Both the position numbers and the translations under genes were made by a program. The notes beneath the pieces are model-generated. The model made no database searches. It had not been told where the DNA came from and saw nothing but the letters and a program-made list of their open reading frames with translations. A DNA stretch of 64,000 nt, from assembly GCA_002840755.1 (NCBI GenBank), contig PHBZ01000002.1, forward strand, positions 372,001-436,000. The letters run 5' to 3'. Positions 43,626 through 56,147 of the stretch are shown here, piece after piece; the stretch's first letter is position 1, and each line of letters starts with the position of its first letter. The stretch comes from Chloroflexi bacterium HGW-Chloroflexi-10. Lineage in GTDB: Bacteria > Chloroflexota > Anaerolineae > Anaerolineales > Anaerolineaceae.

Positions 43626-44612
43626 ATGGGAGTAATTGCATCATTTTTTTTTGGTTTTTTCCCAATGTACTTAAATGCATTATTCATATATTGGTTGGAT
43701 CACTATGAAAAAGAACCAAAATTTCTCCTGGGCTTGGTGTTTTTTTGGGGTGCGGTACTTGCAGCCGGTATCGCTTTTTTTCTGAACACGGCCTTTGGGG
43801 TTGGCGTCTTTATGGCTACCAACTCTGAAAGCGCAGCAGATTTCTCTACTGGTGCAATTAGTGCACCTCTGATAGAAGAAACAATGAAAGGCCTGGCCGT
43901 TTTAGTGATTTTTCTCTTTGCTCATAAAGAATTTGATTCCGTCTTGGATGGTATCGTATATGCTGCAGTAGCAGCTCTGGGATTTGCCGCCACTGAAAAT
44001 GCGTATTACATCTATGCGTACGGATTCGAACCGGATAGTTGGGCAGGTTTATTCAATATGGTGTTTATCAGGGTTATATTAGTAGGTTGGCAGCACCCAT
44101 TTTACACAGCATTTATTGGTATTGGTTTAGCGCTTGCCCGCTTTCAGAAAAATTGGGGATTACGGATATTCCTTCCATCGTTAGGTTGGTTCATTGCCGT
44201 GGTTTTGCATTCCATACACAATATCATAGCATCAGTCTCTCCCGGTTCGTTCGGCTTGCTTCTTGGAACAACATTAGATTGGATGGGCTGGTCAGCGATG
44301 TTGCTATTCATTTTAATCATCATAAAAAAAGAAAAGAGTCTGATCGAAAAATTAATCATCAACAATCCTGAAGTTTTTCACCCACAGGATCAATATGTCA
44401 AAAGCATAACCAATTTTTCAAAACGCATCAGGTATAGTATTCAATTCCTGGGCACAAAGAAGTCTGGTGCCTATGCGCAATTTGTAAAATTGGTTCCTGA
44501 ATTAGCCCACAAAGTAAACCAGGCAAAAATTACAGATGGGCTATTATACAAAGATATCATTATTGATCTTACGAAAAAAATCAAATCCAGTCTTATTGAA
44601 CTTAACACCTGA
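43626..44612 (+). CDS. PrsW-family intramembrane metalloprotease
   Basis: The 328-residue protein has about eight hydrophobic helices and the PrsW motifs IEETMKG, FDSVLDGIVY, FAATENAYY and WQHPFYTAF, which include the presumed metal-binding Glu and His. In Bacillus PrsW cleaves anti-sigma factor RsiW at the membrane. No sigma/anti-sigma pair is near, so the substrate is unknown. The last 90 residues are a soluble, Lys-rich cytoplasmic tail longer than in the Bacillus protein. The start follows GAGGAG and is 11 bases after the HypE-like stop. Confidence 0.86.
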   Translation: MGVIASFFFGFFPMYLNALFIYWLDHYEKEPKFLLGLVFFWGAVLAAGIAFFLNTAFGVGVFMATNSESAADFSTGAISAPLIEETMKGLAVLVIFLFAHKEFDSVLDGIVYAAVAALGFAATENAYYIYAYGFEPDSWAGLFNMVFIRVILVGWQHPFYTAFIGIGLALARFQKNWGLRIFLPSLGWFIAVVLHSIHNIIASVSPGSFGLLLGTTLDWMGWSAMLLFILIIIKKEKSLIEKLIINNPEVFHPQDQYVKSITNFSKRIRYSIQFLGTKKSGAYAQFVKLVPELAHKVNQAKITDGLLYKDIIIDLTKKIKSSLIELNT

Positions 44613-44672
44613 AAATCACTTTCCAATCTTTAACGCCCGTGGTAAAATTTCGCAAGCACAATAGTTCAAGAA

Positions 44673-44747
44673 GCGCCCGTAGTGAAATGGACATCACGTT
44701 GCCCTCCGGAGGCAGAAGTCCGAGTTCGAGTCTCGGCGGGCGCACCA
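44673..44747 (+). tRNA. tRNA-Arg (anticodon CCG)
   Basis: A 75-base cloverleaf with encoded CCA. Acceptor arms are GCGCCCG (44673-44679) and CGGGCGC (44737-44743), then A and CCA. The anticodon stem TTGCC/GGCAG encloses the loop CTCCGGA, giving anticodon CCG (codon CGG). The T arm CCGAG-TTCGAGT-CTCGG is standard. It is a single tRNA between the PrsW gene and a zinc peptidase gene; I see no integration remnants beside it. Confidence 0.95.
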
Positions 44748-44851
44748 GATTGATAATGTATATATATTTTATATATTTCTCTTAACCTCTTCTAATCTTT
44801 TTCACCTATACTAATCAAAATCGAATTAATAGAAAACGAAAGAAGGTTATT

Positions 44852-45550
44852 ATGGGTTTCGGTTTCGGTGGTTATGGAATTTACCTGTTGTTCAGTTTAC
44901 CAGCTTTATTGCTTGGTTTTTGGGCGCAGATTAAAGTTAAAAGTGCTTTGGCAAAATATTCAAAAATCAGGAGTAATACCGGTTTTTCCGGAGCTGATGT
45001 TGCCAGAAAAATGCTTGACTCGAACGGCCTTTATGACGTAAAAGTCGAAGAAACCAGTGGCTTTATGGGTGACCATTACGATCCACGCAGTAAAACTTTA
45101 CGGCTTAGCCCGGCAATTTATCGCACTCCCAGCATCGCAGCCGCGGGTGTTGCCGCTCATGAAGCTGGTCATGCTCTTCAGGACCACACAGATTATGTGC
45201 CGTTACGACTTAGAACCGCTATGGTACCAACCGTTCAATTTGGTAGTTGGCTTGGCCCAATCATTTTCATTGGTGGATTGGTGTTAAATTTTCAAGGTTT
45301 AGCCTGGGCAGGATTAATCTTATTCGCTGCGACCGCACTATTTGCCCTTGTCACCTTACCAGTCGAATTTAATGCGACCAATCGTGCCAAGGCATGGCTG
45401 ACCACGTCAGGAATAATTTACCAACAGGAATCACAGGGAATAAACAAGGTTTTAGACGCAGCTGCCCTCACGTATGTCGCCGCAGCCATTCAGGCAATCT
45501 CAACACTACTCTATTATGCATTTTTATTATTAGGTTCTCGCGACCGATAA
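44852..45550 (+). CDS. YugP-type neutral zinc metallopeptidase, membrane
   Basis: The 232-residue protein has an N-terminal helix (GIYLLFSLPALLLGFWA), the zinc motif AHEAGHALQDH (HExxH) at about residue 110 and two or three later helices, with the family segment LPVEFNATNRA providing the likely third ligand. It matches the putative neutral zinc metallopeptidase 2 group (YugP). Substrate is unknown; such proteins are probably involved in membrane-protein turnover. It ends in a strong terminator; its own promoter must lie in the 104 bases after the tRNA. Confidence 0.88.
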   Translation: MGFGFGGYGIYLLFSLPALLLGFWAQIKVKSALAKYSKIRSNTGFSGADVARKMLDSNGLYDVKVEETSGFMGDHYDPRSKTLRLSPAIYRTPSIAAAGVAAHEAGHALQDHTDYVPLRLRTAMVPTVQFGSWLGPIIFIGGLVLNFQGLAWAGLILFAATALFALVTLPVEFNATNRAKAWLTTSGIIYQQESQGINKVLDAAALTYVAAAIQAISTLLYYAFLLLGSRDR

Positions 45551-45566
45551 ATACAAATGTTGATAA

Positions 45567-45608
45567 AAATAAAGCCAGACAGAAACTACCACTTGTCTGG
45601 CTTTATTT
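45567..45608 (+). terminator. rho-independent terminator after the zinc peptidase gene
   Basis: A perfect 15-bp stem, AAATAAAGCCAGACA (45567-45581) with TGTCTGGCTTTATTT (45594-45608), and a 12-base loop. It begins 17 bases after the stop codon. Confidence 0.9.
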
Positions 45609-45643
45609 ATGGTTAATTGGAAAGTTCAATTTATAATCGAAGT

Positions 45644-47638
45644 ATGCTAAGAAGGATACTCACCTCACTTTTTGTTGGTACTTTCATACTTTTTGCCTTC
45701 GAAATACAGAAAAATAAAAATTTGTCATACCAAGCATCTGATGGTATCTGGCAAAATCAGGAATTACGCTTGATTGATCCAATGCAAACTGATCCTGAGA
45801 TTGTATGCGATATTATTGCTGTTTCAACCAAATCGTATTCCAACAAATTTCAAATTAGGGTGGATTTCCCTACCTCGACCGCCGTCACCAAATGTCAGGT
45901 TGGCTTCATTTTCCACTTACCCTGGCTGCAATCTTCAAAATCTACAGAACCAGGATCGATGATTATCAACACCGACCAGAATTATCTGGTAGCCAATTTT
46001 CCTGCTTACTTCAAGCACTTTTATTTTCAGGTTTATGCCATGAACCTGAATAATACTGTGGACAGTACGGAGAAAATCAGTCATTTTCAAACCCCACCTT
46101 CACCGATTAGGATTCAGGTATGGGTTGAAGATTTCAATTTTGGAAACACCCCCATCCAGGCTCTCAGGCGCTGGGACGGTGCACATACAGGGCCAAACGG
46201 GCAACGCCATGGTTTAGTTCAATTATTAAATGGCATGCAACACTATAAAATTCCAATCGTATTTCAGGATTTTGCTACGATATCCAACCTGCAGGCTTTA
46301 CATCAGTTGAATGGCGGCATGCTTTTTCAGAGTTTACAGAAACAAAATCTGTTGTGGATCAACTTCACGAATAAAAATGGCAATGATTATAGTAGGCTTA
46401 AATCATCAGTTACCCAACAATTATTCTCCGAATCCAACATTAAACTGACTCCCATCTATAATTTTTCGAATGTTCCAATTTCGGACGATCCATTCAGTCA
46501 GGACGGAATGTCTTCTTCATTACTAAACAAATTGTTTAATCAATATTTTTTAGATAAACAAAATGGAACTTTTATTATCCGCGTACCATTTTCTGCAACT
46601 ATCCTGGCTGACGATAGCTACTCAACGAAACTTTTCTCTTATTTAATCAATCACCCCTGGCTGGAAGTAGTTTCACCTGATGAACAAGATAATCTAGATC
46701 TGAGAATTATTCAGGAATCTTCCAAATTAACTCCTGTTTCTGATTCCCATCTCACGGAATTACAGGACAGAATTAGCAATAATCAGGGGCCATTTACGCT
46801 GCAAGCGCTAAAAATGATGGAATCTGCTTTCGACGATTCTAGTGACCTTTTTATATTAATGAATCAGCAATATTTAAATCAGATCGGATATTTTTTGGAA
46901 GCAAATCTTTGGGCTGAAGAACTTCAACCTGTCTCTACCTGTACTAGAGATATAGATCAGGATAGGGTCAACGAATGTATCCTGGCAAACGAAAGCAATT
47001 TTTTGATTATAGAACTGGATGGAGGTCGCATCCCTTTTGCAGCGACCCACCAGAATGGAAATTATTTTGCATTAATTGGTACATCTTCCCAAATTGCGTA
47101 TGGTTTAGGGCCACCTTCTGAATGGAATACAACTTCGGGTATATTCATGGATCCTCAGGAAATACCAGGTGCTATTAGTGATTCACAGGATTTATTTTCC
47201 AATTACTCGGCTAAACAACTATCCGAATCATCTCTTCAATTAACCAGCGCTGATGGCAATACTACCAAAATTATCACTATTTCAGACCAGGGAATCCAAA
47301 TAACCGTTAAATCCGCTGTTCCCTCTGCACTGACAATCCCGGTAATTTTTTCACCGGAATGTATGACTCATCCGGGTTGGCCATATCTTTTTCAGATGTA
47401 TCAGAACGTTTCACAATCTTATATCCGTCTGCAATGTGAACACAATGTAATTCGCCTGCAAGCAAATCAACCAGTACATTCTATTTCGTTTCTGGAAGCA
47501 TATCTTGGGCAGCAACCCGGTGAAAATCCCAATATTAGCTATCCTCTTATGTTTTATCAGAAGACCGGATTAACACAATTTATCATTCAAGCTCACCCGG
47601 TTTTAGAAATCTATATTATCACCAACCAATATAAATAA
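45644..47638 (+). CDS. large secreted or membrane-anchored protein of unknown function
   Basis: I do not recognise the family. The 664-residue protein begins with a signal-anchor (LRRILTSLFVGTFILFAFEI) followed by a beta-rich domain to about residue 150. The middle part contains VWVEDFNFGNTPIQALRRWD and IPIVFQDFATISNLQAL, resembling the alternating strand/helix pattern of polysaccharide-active TIM-barrel enzymes but without a motif I can assign. The ATG at 45644 is preceded by TATAAT ending six bases upstream, suggesting a leaderless transcript. It converges on the GH36 gene five bases away. A carbohydrate-related role is only suggested by that neighbour. Confidence 0.7.
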   Translation: MLRRILTSLFVGTFILFAFEIQKNKNLSYQASDGIWQNQELRLIDPMQTDPEIVCDIIAVSTKSYSNKFQIRVDFPTSTAVTKCQVGFIFHLPWLQSSKSTEPGSMIINTDQNYLVANFPAYFKHFYFQVYAMNLNNTVDSTEKISHFQTPPSPIRIQVWVEDFNFGNTPIQALRRWDGAHTGPNGQRHGLVQLLNGMQHYKIPIVFQDFATISNLQALHQLNGGMLFQSLQKQNLLWINFTNKNGNDYSRLKSSVTQQLFSESNIKLTPIYNFSNVPISDDPFSQDGMSSSLLNKLFNQYFLDKQNGTFIIRVPFSATILADDSYSTKLFSYLINHPWLEVVSPDEQDNLDLRIIQESSKLTPVSDSHLTELQDRISNNQGPFTLQALKMMESAFDDSSDLFILMNQQYLNQIGYFLEANLWAEELQPVSTCTRDIDQDRVNECILANESNFLIIELDGGRIPFAATHQNGNYFALIGTSSQIAYGLGPPSEWNTTSGIFMDPQEIPGAISDSQDLFSNYSAKQLSESSLQLTSADGNTTKIITISDQGIQITVKSAVPSALTIPVIFSPECMTHPGWPYLFQMYQNVSQSYIRLQCEHNVIRLQANQPVHSISFLEAYLGQQPGENPNISYPLMFYQKTGLTQFIIQAHPVLEIYIITNQYK

Positions 47639-47643
47639 AAAAA

Positions 47644-49737
47644 CTAAAGCATATTGTACGGGACAAAAAGTGCGGAAAAACCAGAAAGCACCAGGGGCAC
47701 TCCATTTTGCATCCAATCAGCCCCAGATTGTCTATTTTCCAGACCATCAAATTGATAAACTTTATTTCTTTCCAGCATTAGAGGATAAATGATAACAGTT
47801 TGCGATTCAGATTCCATCTTCCGGTTATAGACAAAAAGAACACCCTTTGAACAATCGTCATTTTGATACGCTATGGCAGAAACTTCTGACTCCCTTGGCG
47901 AAATCAATCTGTATTGTCTGCCAAACTGAATGATTTCCCGATGCTCTTTATAGACATGAATCCATTTTTTTGCGATTTTCATTTCTGTATCTGACCAATG
48001 CAATAAATTTGAACCAATACCCAACACACCACTCATACTTACCAAAAACCGAAAATCTAGAGGTGTATTCTCATATCCGCTTTCTGTAACCCAGGATTCC
48101 ATCGTTAGCGCGGGGTAGAATAAAGAGTAACCTTCCTGGATAAATATTCTTTTCAAAGGATCCGTATTATCACTCAACCATGCCTGATCTGCATATCGAA
48201 AAATTCCTGTATCAATGCGTCCGCCGCCCCCGGAACAAGTTTGCCAGAGTACGCGCGGAAATGCCATAGCCAATCTCTGCCAAAGGGAGTAAACACCTTC
48301 TACATAACGAACCCAAATTTCACATGAACTGCCGCCATCTTCACGATCCCAACCTGGTTCGGAAACATTCCGGTTCATATCCCACTTTATAAATTGAATA
48401 TCGTTGTCTTCAATTAGAGAAGCTATCTTCTCAAACAAATATTCTTGGACACCCGGAATAGCCATGTTCAAAATACATTGGTTCCTGGCTAGTGTTTGCT
48501 TCCTTTTATCAAAATGTAATACCCAATCCGGATGCAACCTGTATAAATTGCTGTCAGGATTCACCATCTCAGGCTCAATCCACAGTCCAAAATCCATCCC
48601 TAATTGATGCACAAAATCAGATAATGGTTGCAACCCATTCGGGAATTTTTTGGCATCATGCCACCAATCTCCTAATCCTGCCTGGTCGCTATTTCGCCCA
48701 TGAAACCAGCCATCATCCACCACGAAGAGTTCCACCCCTACTCCGGCAGCCATCTCAGCCAGTTTTTTCTGCTCTACCAAATTGACATTAAAAAAAGTTG
48801 CTTCCCATGAATTGTATAATACTTTGCGAGGTTTATTTGGATGAGGCAAAAGGTGTGATTGGATAAAATTGTGAAATGTGTGCGAAATTGCTCGTATGCC
48901 CTGATCTGTCCATGAAAAATAAATTGGAGGAGTTTGAAATGTCTGTTGTGGTTTTAATACCAATTCAAAATCCCAATCATTAATTCCAACTGTAACCCGG
49001 GTTTTTTCCAGACTATTCTTTTCCGCAACTAATTTCCAGTTACCACTCCAGCCAAGTGAGATTGCATACGCTTCTCCGTGACTTTCACATATTTTATTCG
49101 GATAAAAAATGACACTGGGATTGTGGTGGTGACTGGTCGTCAACCGTCTTGATTCTAAAACAACTTTTCCATGTATCAGCGAATCATCCGAAATATTCAT
49201 CTCATTAAACCATTTTCCCCAGGTATGGATTATTCGATAATCATGTTCTCCACCTAGGCAGAAGTTTCCCGAGAAAATTCTTTTAACGATGGCGTCATTT
49301 ACACCGTCCATATTCTCAATTTCAATCCATTTTTCAATGATATCTTCATGTTCGTATACCCGAAAATTTAAAACAACACGAAAGTGGTAAACTGAATCAC
49401 TAAGATATATACGCAAAAAGTTTGCTTGTGGGTCTAATTCAAATTTTTCAAAATCTAATTCCAGGTCACGTGTACCATCAAAAAACCGGGTAATTAAACA
49501 CGGTTCAACAAATTTCATGCCATTCAAAACAGGGAACTCTTCAGGTAATGTCTCAAATTCGCTATCAAATGAATCACTGGCAAAATGGTCCCTTGGTAAA
49601 GGATAGTTTCTGATATTGTCTAGTCGCTCACCCCAATAGGTATTCACCAGAAACCCCTTCTCGGTAAAACCAATTGCATAAGCCTGGTGTTTAGTTTCCA
49701 ATAGCCAGAGTTTTCCATCAATCTCAAAAATGGGCAT
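47644..49737 (-). CDS. alpha-galactosidase, glycoside hydrolase family 36
   Basis: The 697-residue enzyme hydrolyses terminal alpha-galactosyl residues (melibiose, raffinose, galactomannan side chains). A beta-sandwich N-terminal domain precedes the TIM barrel, with FVVDDGWFHGRNSD, LWIEPEMVNPDS, the nucleophile region IKWDMNRNVSEPG, CSGGGGRIDTGI and the acid/base Asp in LSDNTDPLKR. No signal peptide is seen, so it is probably cytoplasmic. The ATG at 49737 has GGAGGAG upstream. The neighbouring gene rex is divergent. No sugar transporter is adjacent. Confidence 0.93.
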   Translation of the reverse strand: MPIFEIDGKLWLLETKHQAYAIGFTEKGFLVNTYWGERLDNIRNYPLPRDHFASDSFDSEFETLPEEFPVLNGMKFVEPCLITRFFDGTRDLELDFEKFELDPQANFLRIYLSDSVYHFRVVLNFRVYEHEDIIEKWIEIENMDGVNDAIVKRIFSGNFCLGGEHDYRIIHTWGKWFNEMNISDDSLIHGKVVLESRRLTTSHHHNPSVIFYPNKICESHGEAYAISLGWSGNWKLVAEKNSLEKTRVTVGINDWDFELVLKPQQTFQTPPIYFSWTDQGIRAISHTFHNFIQSHLLPHPNKPRKVLYNSWEATFFNVNLVEQKKLAEMAAGVGVELFVVDDGWFHGRNSDQAGLGDWWHDAKKFPNGLQPLSDFVHQLGMDFGLWIEPEMVNPDSNLYRLHPDWVLHFDKRKQTLARNQCILNMAIPGVQEYLFEKIASLIEDNDIQFIKWDMNRNVSEPGWDREDGGSSCEIWVRYVEGVYSLWQRLAMAFPRVLWQTCSGGGGRIDTGIFRYADQAWLSDNTDPLKRIFIQEGYSLFYPALTMESWVTESGYENTPLDFRFLVSMSGVLGIGSNLLHWSDTEMKIAKKWIHVYKEHREIIQFGRQYRLISPRESEVSAIAYQNDDCSKGVLFVYNRKMESESQTVIIYPLMLERNKVYQFDGLENRQSGADWMQNGVPLVLSGFSALFVPYNML

Positions 49738-49913
49738 TCTCTCCTCCAAAAAATTATCAAAAAATTAGGCTTTATTTGGCTGGATTAACCCACCAAAATG
49801 AGCGGTTTCAAAAATTTATTATAATCATAACGTTATAAAAAGTTGCATTTTAACTTTTTTGTGATAAATTTAACTTATACACTCCAGATAATCCAATTGA
49901 ATGGGAAGAGGTT

Positions 49914-50537
49914 ATGGATAAAAAACAAGTGCCTGATATTGTAGTTGCAAGGTTGCCAATCTATCTGCAAACTTTGAAAATGCTTGAAAAAGAAGGAGAG
50001 TATACAACCTCTTCAAAAGACCTGGGGAAAAGAATTGGTATATCCGCAGCCCAGATTAGAAAAGACCTTTCTCACTTTGGTGAATTTGGCAAACAAGGTA
50101 CCGGATATTCCATTAGCTACTTAATCGAACAGTTGGAGAGTATTCTCCAGGTTAATGGTGTTTGGAATATGGCATTGGTTGGCGTGGGGTTTCTTGGTCA
50201 TGCAATTGCTAATTTTAAAGGTTTTGCCAATCATGGTTTTCAAATAAAATGTGTTTTTGATGCTGACCCACAAAAAATAGGATCGAAAGTCGGCGAGTTC
50301 ACCATTCTGGATAGTGCAAAAATGGAAGAAATCATCCGATCTGAAAAAATAAAAGTGGCTATGATCACTGTAGATGCCATTCATGCTCAAGCCGTTGCGG
50401 AACTATTAGTAAAATCCGGTGTAAAAGCAATTTTAAATTATGCCCCGGTTACTTTAAATTTACCCAAGGATATCCGGATACAATATATAGATCCAATTAT
50501 CGAATTACAACACATGACCTATTATTTTCAAGACTGA
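49914..50537 (+). CDS. rex: redox-sensing transcriptional repressor Rex
   Basis: Rex binds DNA when NAD is high and releases it as NADH rises, controlling fermentation and respiration genes. The 207-residue length is standard. The winged helix is IPIYLQTLKM-like start with TTSSKDLGKRIGISAAQIRKDL, followed by SHFGEFGKQGTGY, then the Rossmann domain with VGVGFLGHAIANF and a conserved FDADPQKIG. The promoter region contains TTGTGATAAATTTAAC (about 49859-49874), a half-site resemblance to the Rex palindrome, weak. It is a single gene between GH36 and the MreB-like gene. Confidence 0.93.
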   Translation: MDKKQVPDIVVARLPIYLQTLKMLEKEGEYTTSSKDLGKRIGISAAQIRKDLSHFGEFGKQGTGYSISYLIEQLESILQVNGVWNMALVGVGFLGHAIANFKGFANHGFQIKCVFDADPQKIGSKVGEFTILDSAKMEEIIRSEKIKVAMITVDAIHAQAVAELLVKSGVKAILNYAPVTLNLPKDIRIQYIDPIIELQHMTYYFQD

Positions 50538-50623
50538 AACACATAAAAAAATGCCCATAATCTGTTTTAATTAAGGAAGTTTTTTTATGTTGTTTTGGGT
50601 TTCAAAGCAACCTGGTGGCTTTT

Positions 50624-51625
50624 TTATACTTTGATTAGTGATCTTTTTAAAACATTTCGCATGGTGAGCGCTTTTGCGGCACCCTCTGCAGTACAGGTCA
50701 TTGGATTATCCACCAGGTACGCAGGTATACCCAAAGCTTTTGTCAAATATTTATCAATACCGGTCAATAAAGCGCCGCCACCGCACAATGCCACACCTCG
50801 GTCAATAATATCACTGATCAATTCTGGAGGTGTTTTCTCCAGTACATGTCTTACCAGTGTTACTAAATCATTGAGAGGTTGTTCCAGAGCATCCACAATA
50901 TCTTCTGTGGTAATTAAAACCGGTTTGGGTAAACCACTCACCTGGTCCTGGCCCTGAACTTCCATGCTTTTTGTTTCATCTTCAGATATTGCCGCACCGA
51001 TACTGATTTTAAGTTTTTCTGCCGTCGGTTGACCAATAATGACGCCAAATTTTTTCCTCACATAAGAAATAATCGCTTCATCAAAAGATAACCCGCCTGT
51101 TTTTGCCGTCATACCGGTGACAACATCCCACATTGCCAAAACTGCGGCCTGATTTGTTCCACCACCCAGGCTGATCACCATATTTCCGGAAGGAGTCCCA
51201 ATCGGTAAGTCTATACCCAAAGCTGCAGCAACTGGTTGTGTAATAAAATATACTTCTCTAGACGCAGTCAAAGCTACTTCTTCTACCGCGCGGCGTTCTA
51301 CACTGGTCACGCCGTATGGAGCTGTAATCGCTATTCTGGGTGGAAACAATCGTGACGTTCCAGCCTTCCGTACCATCTCCTGCACCAGTTGTTCTGCAAC
51401 ATGAAACTCAGCAAGAACTCCATGCTGTAGAGGGCGTACAACTTCTATCGAATCAGATACCCGCCCCAACATATCCCGAGCTGCCTGCCCCCATTCGACC
51501 ATCTTATTTTCACTGACCACTACAGCACCAACTGTAGGTTCCATTACAACCACCTGGCTGCCTTCCACGATGACTGAGTTCATGGTCCCAAAATCGAAAC
51601 CATACTCTCTTGAAAACAAAGCCAT
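50624..51625 (-). CDS. MreB-like actin-fold protein with altered ATPase motifs
   Basis: The 333-residue protein follows MreB along its length: N-terminal GFDFGTMNSVIV (usual GIDLGTANT), PYGVTSVERRAVEEVAL, ALGIDLPIG, and VALCGGGALLTGIDKYL. Phosphate-2, normally DIGGGTTD, is SLGGGTNQ here, with the Asp ligand lost and a Gln at the other, so ATPase activity is doubtful. MreC, MreD and RodA are absent. It is the last gene after atpC on the same strand, 45 bases away. Role in cell shape is therefore uncertain; a scaffold form or degenerate paralogue is plausible. Confidence 0.8.
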   Translation of the reverse strand: MALFSREYGFDFGTMNSVIVEGSQVVVMEPTVGAVVVSENKMVEWGQAARDMLGRVSDSIEVVRPLQHGVLAEFHVAEQLVQEMVRKAGTSRLFPPRIAITAPYGVTSVERRAVEEVALTASREVYFITQPVAAALGIDLPIGTPSGNMVISLGGGTNQAAVLAMWDVVTGMTAKTGGLSFDEAIISYVRKKFGVIIGQPTAEKLKISIGAAISEDETKSMEVQGQDQVSGLPKPVLITTEDIVDALEQPLNDLVTLVRHVLEKTPPELISDIIDRGVALCGGGALLTGIDKYLTKALGIPAYLVDNPMTCTAEGAAKALTMRNVLKRSLIKV

Positions 51626-51670
51626 GAATAATTCCTTTCCAATGGTTTAGAGATGATCTCAGCCAGAATT

Positions 51671-52108
51671 TTATTCGTCAAATCCACGCATTTTTCTTGA
51701 TTGTTTGAATTTTTTTATTGCGTCCAATCGAAGAGAAGACCTGCGCAAGGCATTATGGATCGAATCTTTTTCTATTTGCCCACCGAGCAAACTTTCCTTT
51801 AACAATATCTCAGCTCGTTCTTTTGCAGCCTCTGCCCGTGATTCATCAATTTCTTCAACGTTCTCAGCAGCATCAGCCAAAACAGTAATTTGGTCTGGTT
51901 GAACTTCAGCTACTCCACCCGCTACAGTAAAATAATCACGTTCATTTTTTGAGATTACTGTGATGATACCATAGTTTAGGATAGTTAATACTGGAGAATG
52001 GTTGGGCAAAATACCCATTACACCTTCTACACCTGGAAGAATGACCATATCCGCCATGCCACTATAAACCTTTCGATCTTGAGAGACGATATCACACTGG
52101 ATTGGCAT
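51671..52108 (-). CDS. atpC: ATP synthase F1 epsilon subunit
   Basis: The 145-residue protein has the beta-sandwich N-terminal domain with CDIVSQDRKVYSGMADMVIL and the conserved GxxGxLPNHSP (GVMGILPNHSP), then a helical C-terminal hairpin rich in Glu, Arg and Lys (about 90-145). Epsilon regulates F1 by inserting or retracting this hairpin. It starts four bases after the atpD stop. The MreB-like gene follows on the same strand. Confidence 0.94.
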   Translation of the reverse strand: MPIQCDIVSQDRKVYSGMADMVILPGVEGVMGILPNHSPVLTILNYGIITVISKNERDYFTVAGGVAEVQPDQITVLADAAENVEEIDESRAEAAKERAEILLKESLLGGQIEKDSIHNALRRSSLRLDAIKKFKQSRKMRGFDE

Positions 52109-52112
52109 TTAT

Positions 52113-54460
<2,348 letters not shown>

Positions 54461-54485
54461 TCGTTTTTTCTTCCTTATCTACTGA

Positions 54486-56147
54486 TTAATTCCAGGTTGA
54501 ATTGTATAAATGAATTACTTCACGCATTTTCTTATCGGACTCTTCAGTGATCCTCTTTTGGCTTTCAATATCACTTTTGATCTCTGGAGCAGTCGAATCT
54601 ATAAATTTTAATAAACCGGTTTGCCATTCTTTCATTCTTTCTGTAGCTATTCTATCCGAAAGACCATTTACCCCGGCAAACAATGAAATAACCTGGTCAG
54701 CAAGACTCATTGGAGCATACTGAGGTTGTTTCAAAATCTCCTGTAAGTGCAACCCACGATTCAATTGATCCTGTGTTGCCTTATCGAGATCAGCGCCAAA
54801 TTGAGCAAAAGCAGCTAAATCTCTGAAAGAGGCCATATCTAATCGCAGCCTGCCCGCAACTTGTCTCATCGCTTTTGTCTGTGCCGCTCCACCCACACGT
54901 GAAACGGAAATACCTGCGTTTACTGCCGGGCGAATACCGGCATTAAATAAATTTGATTCAAGGTAGATTTGTCCATCCGTAATTGAGATGACATTGGTGG
55001 GAACATAAGCTGAAACGTCTCCTAATAATGTTTCAATAATTGGCAAGGCTGTCAAAGAGCCACCTGTACCCCGAACCTGGACAACTTTATATTGATCAGG
55101 ATCATATTTGTTTTTTAATGCATTTTCAGCTAATTCACGGGATTGTGGTCCCTTAAAGATTTTATTGTCCATAGCATCTGCAACAGTGGCTTCTGTTTCT
55201 GACAATTCTTTTCTTACAATCATGTATTCAAATGCCAACCGCGAAGCACGTTCCAACAAGCGGGAATGCAAATAGAATAAATCTCCTGGGTAAGCTTCAC
55301 GACCAGGGGGACGGCGCAGAAGCAAAGAAACTTGCCGATAAGCCCAGGCATGTTTACTCAAATCATCATACACAATCAGAGCATCCCGCCCTGTTTCCAT
55401 AAATTCTTCACCCATCGTACAGCCGGAATAAGGAGCAATGTATTGTAAGGCAGCTGATTCGTCTGCTGCAGCTAAAACAACAATTGTATGATCCATGGCT
55501 CCTGTGCGTTCCAAAATCGAAATTATCCGTGCTACCGCTGACTTTTTCTGACCAATAGCGACATAAATACAGATTAAATCTTTCCCCTTTTGGTTGATAA
55601 TTGCGTCTATAGCAATTGCTGTTTTTCCGGTTTGGCGATCACCAATAATCAACTCTCGCTGACCACGACCAATAGGAATGGATGCATCAATCGTAATAAT
55701 TCCTGTTTGTACGGGTGTATCCACATCCTGGCGTTCAATAACGCCGGGAGCGAGACGTTCAATCGGACGATATTTATCAAATGCAATTGGTCCTTTGCCA
55801 TCAATGGGCTCCCCCAAAGCATTTACCACCCGGCCAATTAATCCGTTTCCAACCGGGACTGATGCAATTCGTCCAGTGGAATAAACACGCATTCCCTCCG
55901 AAACACTGGAATATTCTCCCAAAATAATTACACCAACACTGGAACTTTCAAGATTAAACGCCACACCCATAACGCCATTCTCAAATTGAACCAATTCTTG
56001 AGAACGAATATCGGCAAGACCATCAACTTGCGCAATTCCATCACCTGCTTCAGTAACTGTTCCAACGCTCTGTACCTGATAAACCGGTTCAAACTGGTTA
56101 ATTCGATCTATGAAATCATTTTTGAAAGTCTTGATTGAATCGCTCAT
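54486..56147 (-). CDS. atpA: ATP synthase F1 alpha subunit
   Basis: The non-catalytic nucleotide-binding subunit. The 553-residue protein has [17 protein letters not shown], Walker [14 protein letters not shown], and [22 protein letters not shown]. It is about 40-50 residues longer than usual because of a charged C-terminal helix ([16 protein letters not shown]). A GGAGG box precedes the ATG, which overlaps the stop of a 103-residue frame by four bases. Upstream atpB, atpE, atpF and atpH, which normally precede atpA, are absent from the window. Confidence 0.96.
   Translation of the reverse strand: MSDSIKTFKNDFIDRINQFEPVYQVQSVGTVTEAGDGIAQVDGLADIRSQELVQFENGVMGVAFNLESSSVGVIILGEYSSVSEGMRVYSTGRIASVPVGNGLIGRVVNALGEPIDGKGPIAFDKYRPIERLAPGVIERQDVDTPVQTGIITIDASIPIGRGQRELIIGDRQTGKTAIAIDAIINQKGKDLICIYVAIGQKKSAVARIISILERTGAMDHTIVVLAAADESAALQYIAPYSGCTMGEEFMETGRDALIVYDDLSKHAWAYRQVSLLLRRPPGREAYPGDLFYLHSRLLERASRLAFEYMIVRKELSETEATVADAMDNKIFKGPQSRELAENALKNKYDPDQYKVVQVRGTGGSLTALPIIETLLGDVSAYVPTNVISITDGQIYLESNLFNAGIRPAVNAGISVSRVGGAAQTKAMRQVAGRLRLDMASFRDLAAFAQFGADLDKATQDQLNRGLHLQEILKQPQYAPMSLADQVISLFAGVNGLSDRIATERMKEWQTGLLKFIDSTAPEIKSDIESQKRITEESDKKMREVIHLYNSTWN

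Noticed and set aside
44673..44747. tRNA-Arg as an integration site for a mobile island
   Set aside because: No integrase, direct repeat of the tRNA end or composition change was found on either side.
49859..49874. Rex operator upstream of rex
   Set aside because: Only one half-site (TTGTGA) is convincing; the other half does not match TCACAA, so it was not listed as a feature.
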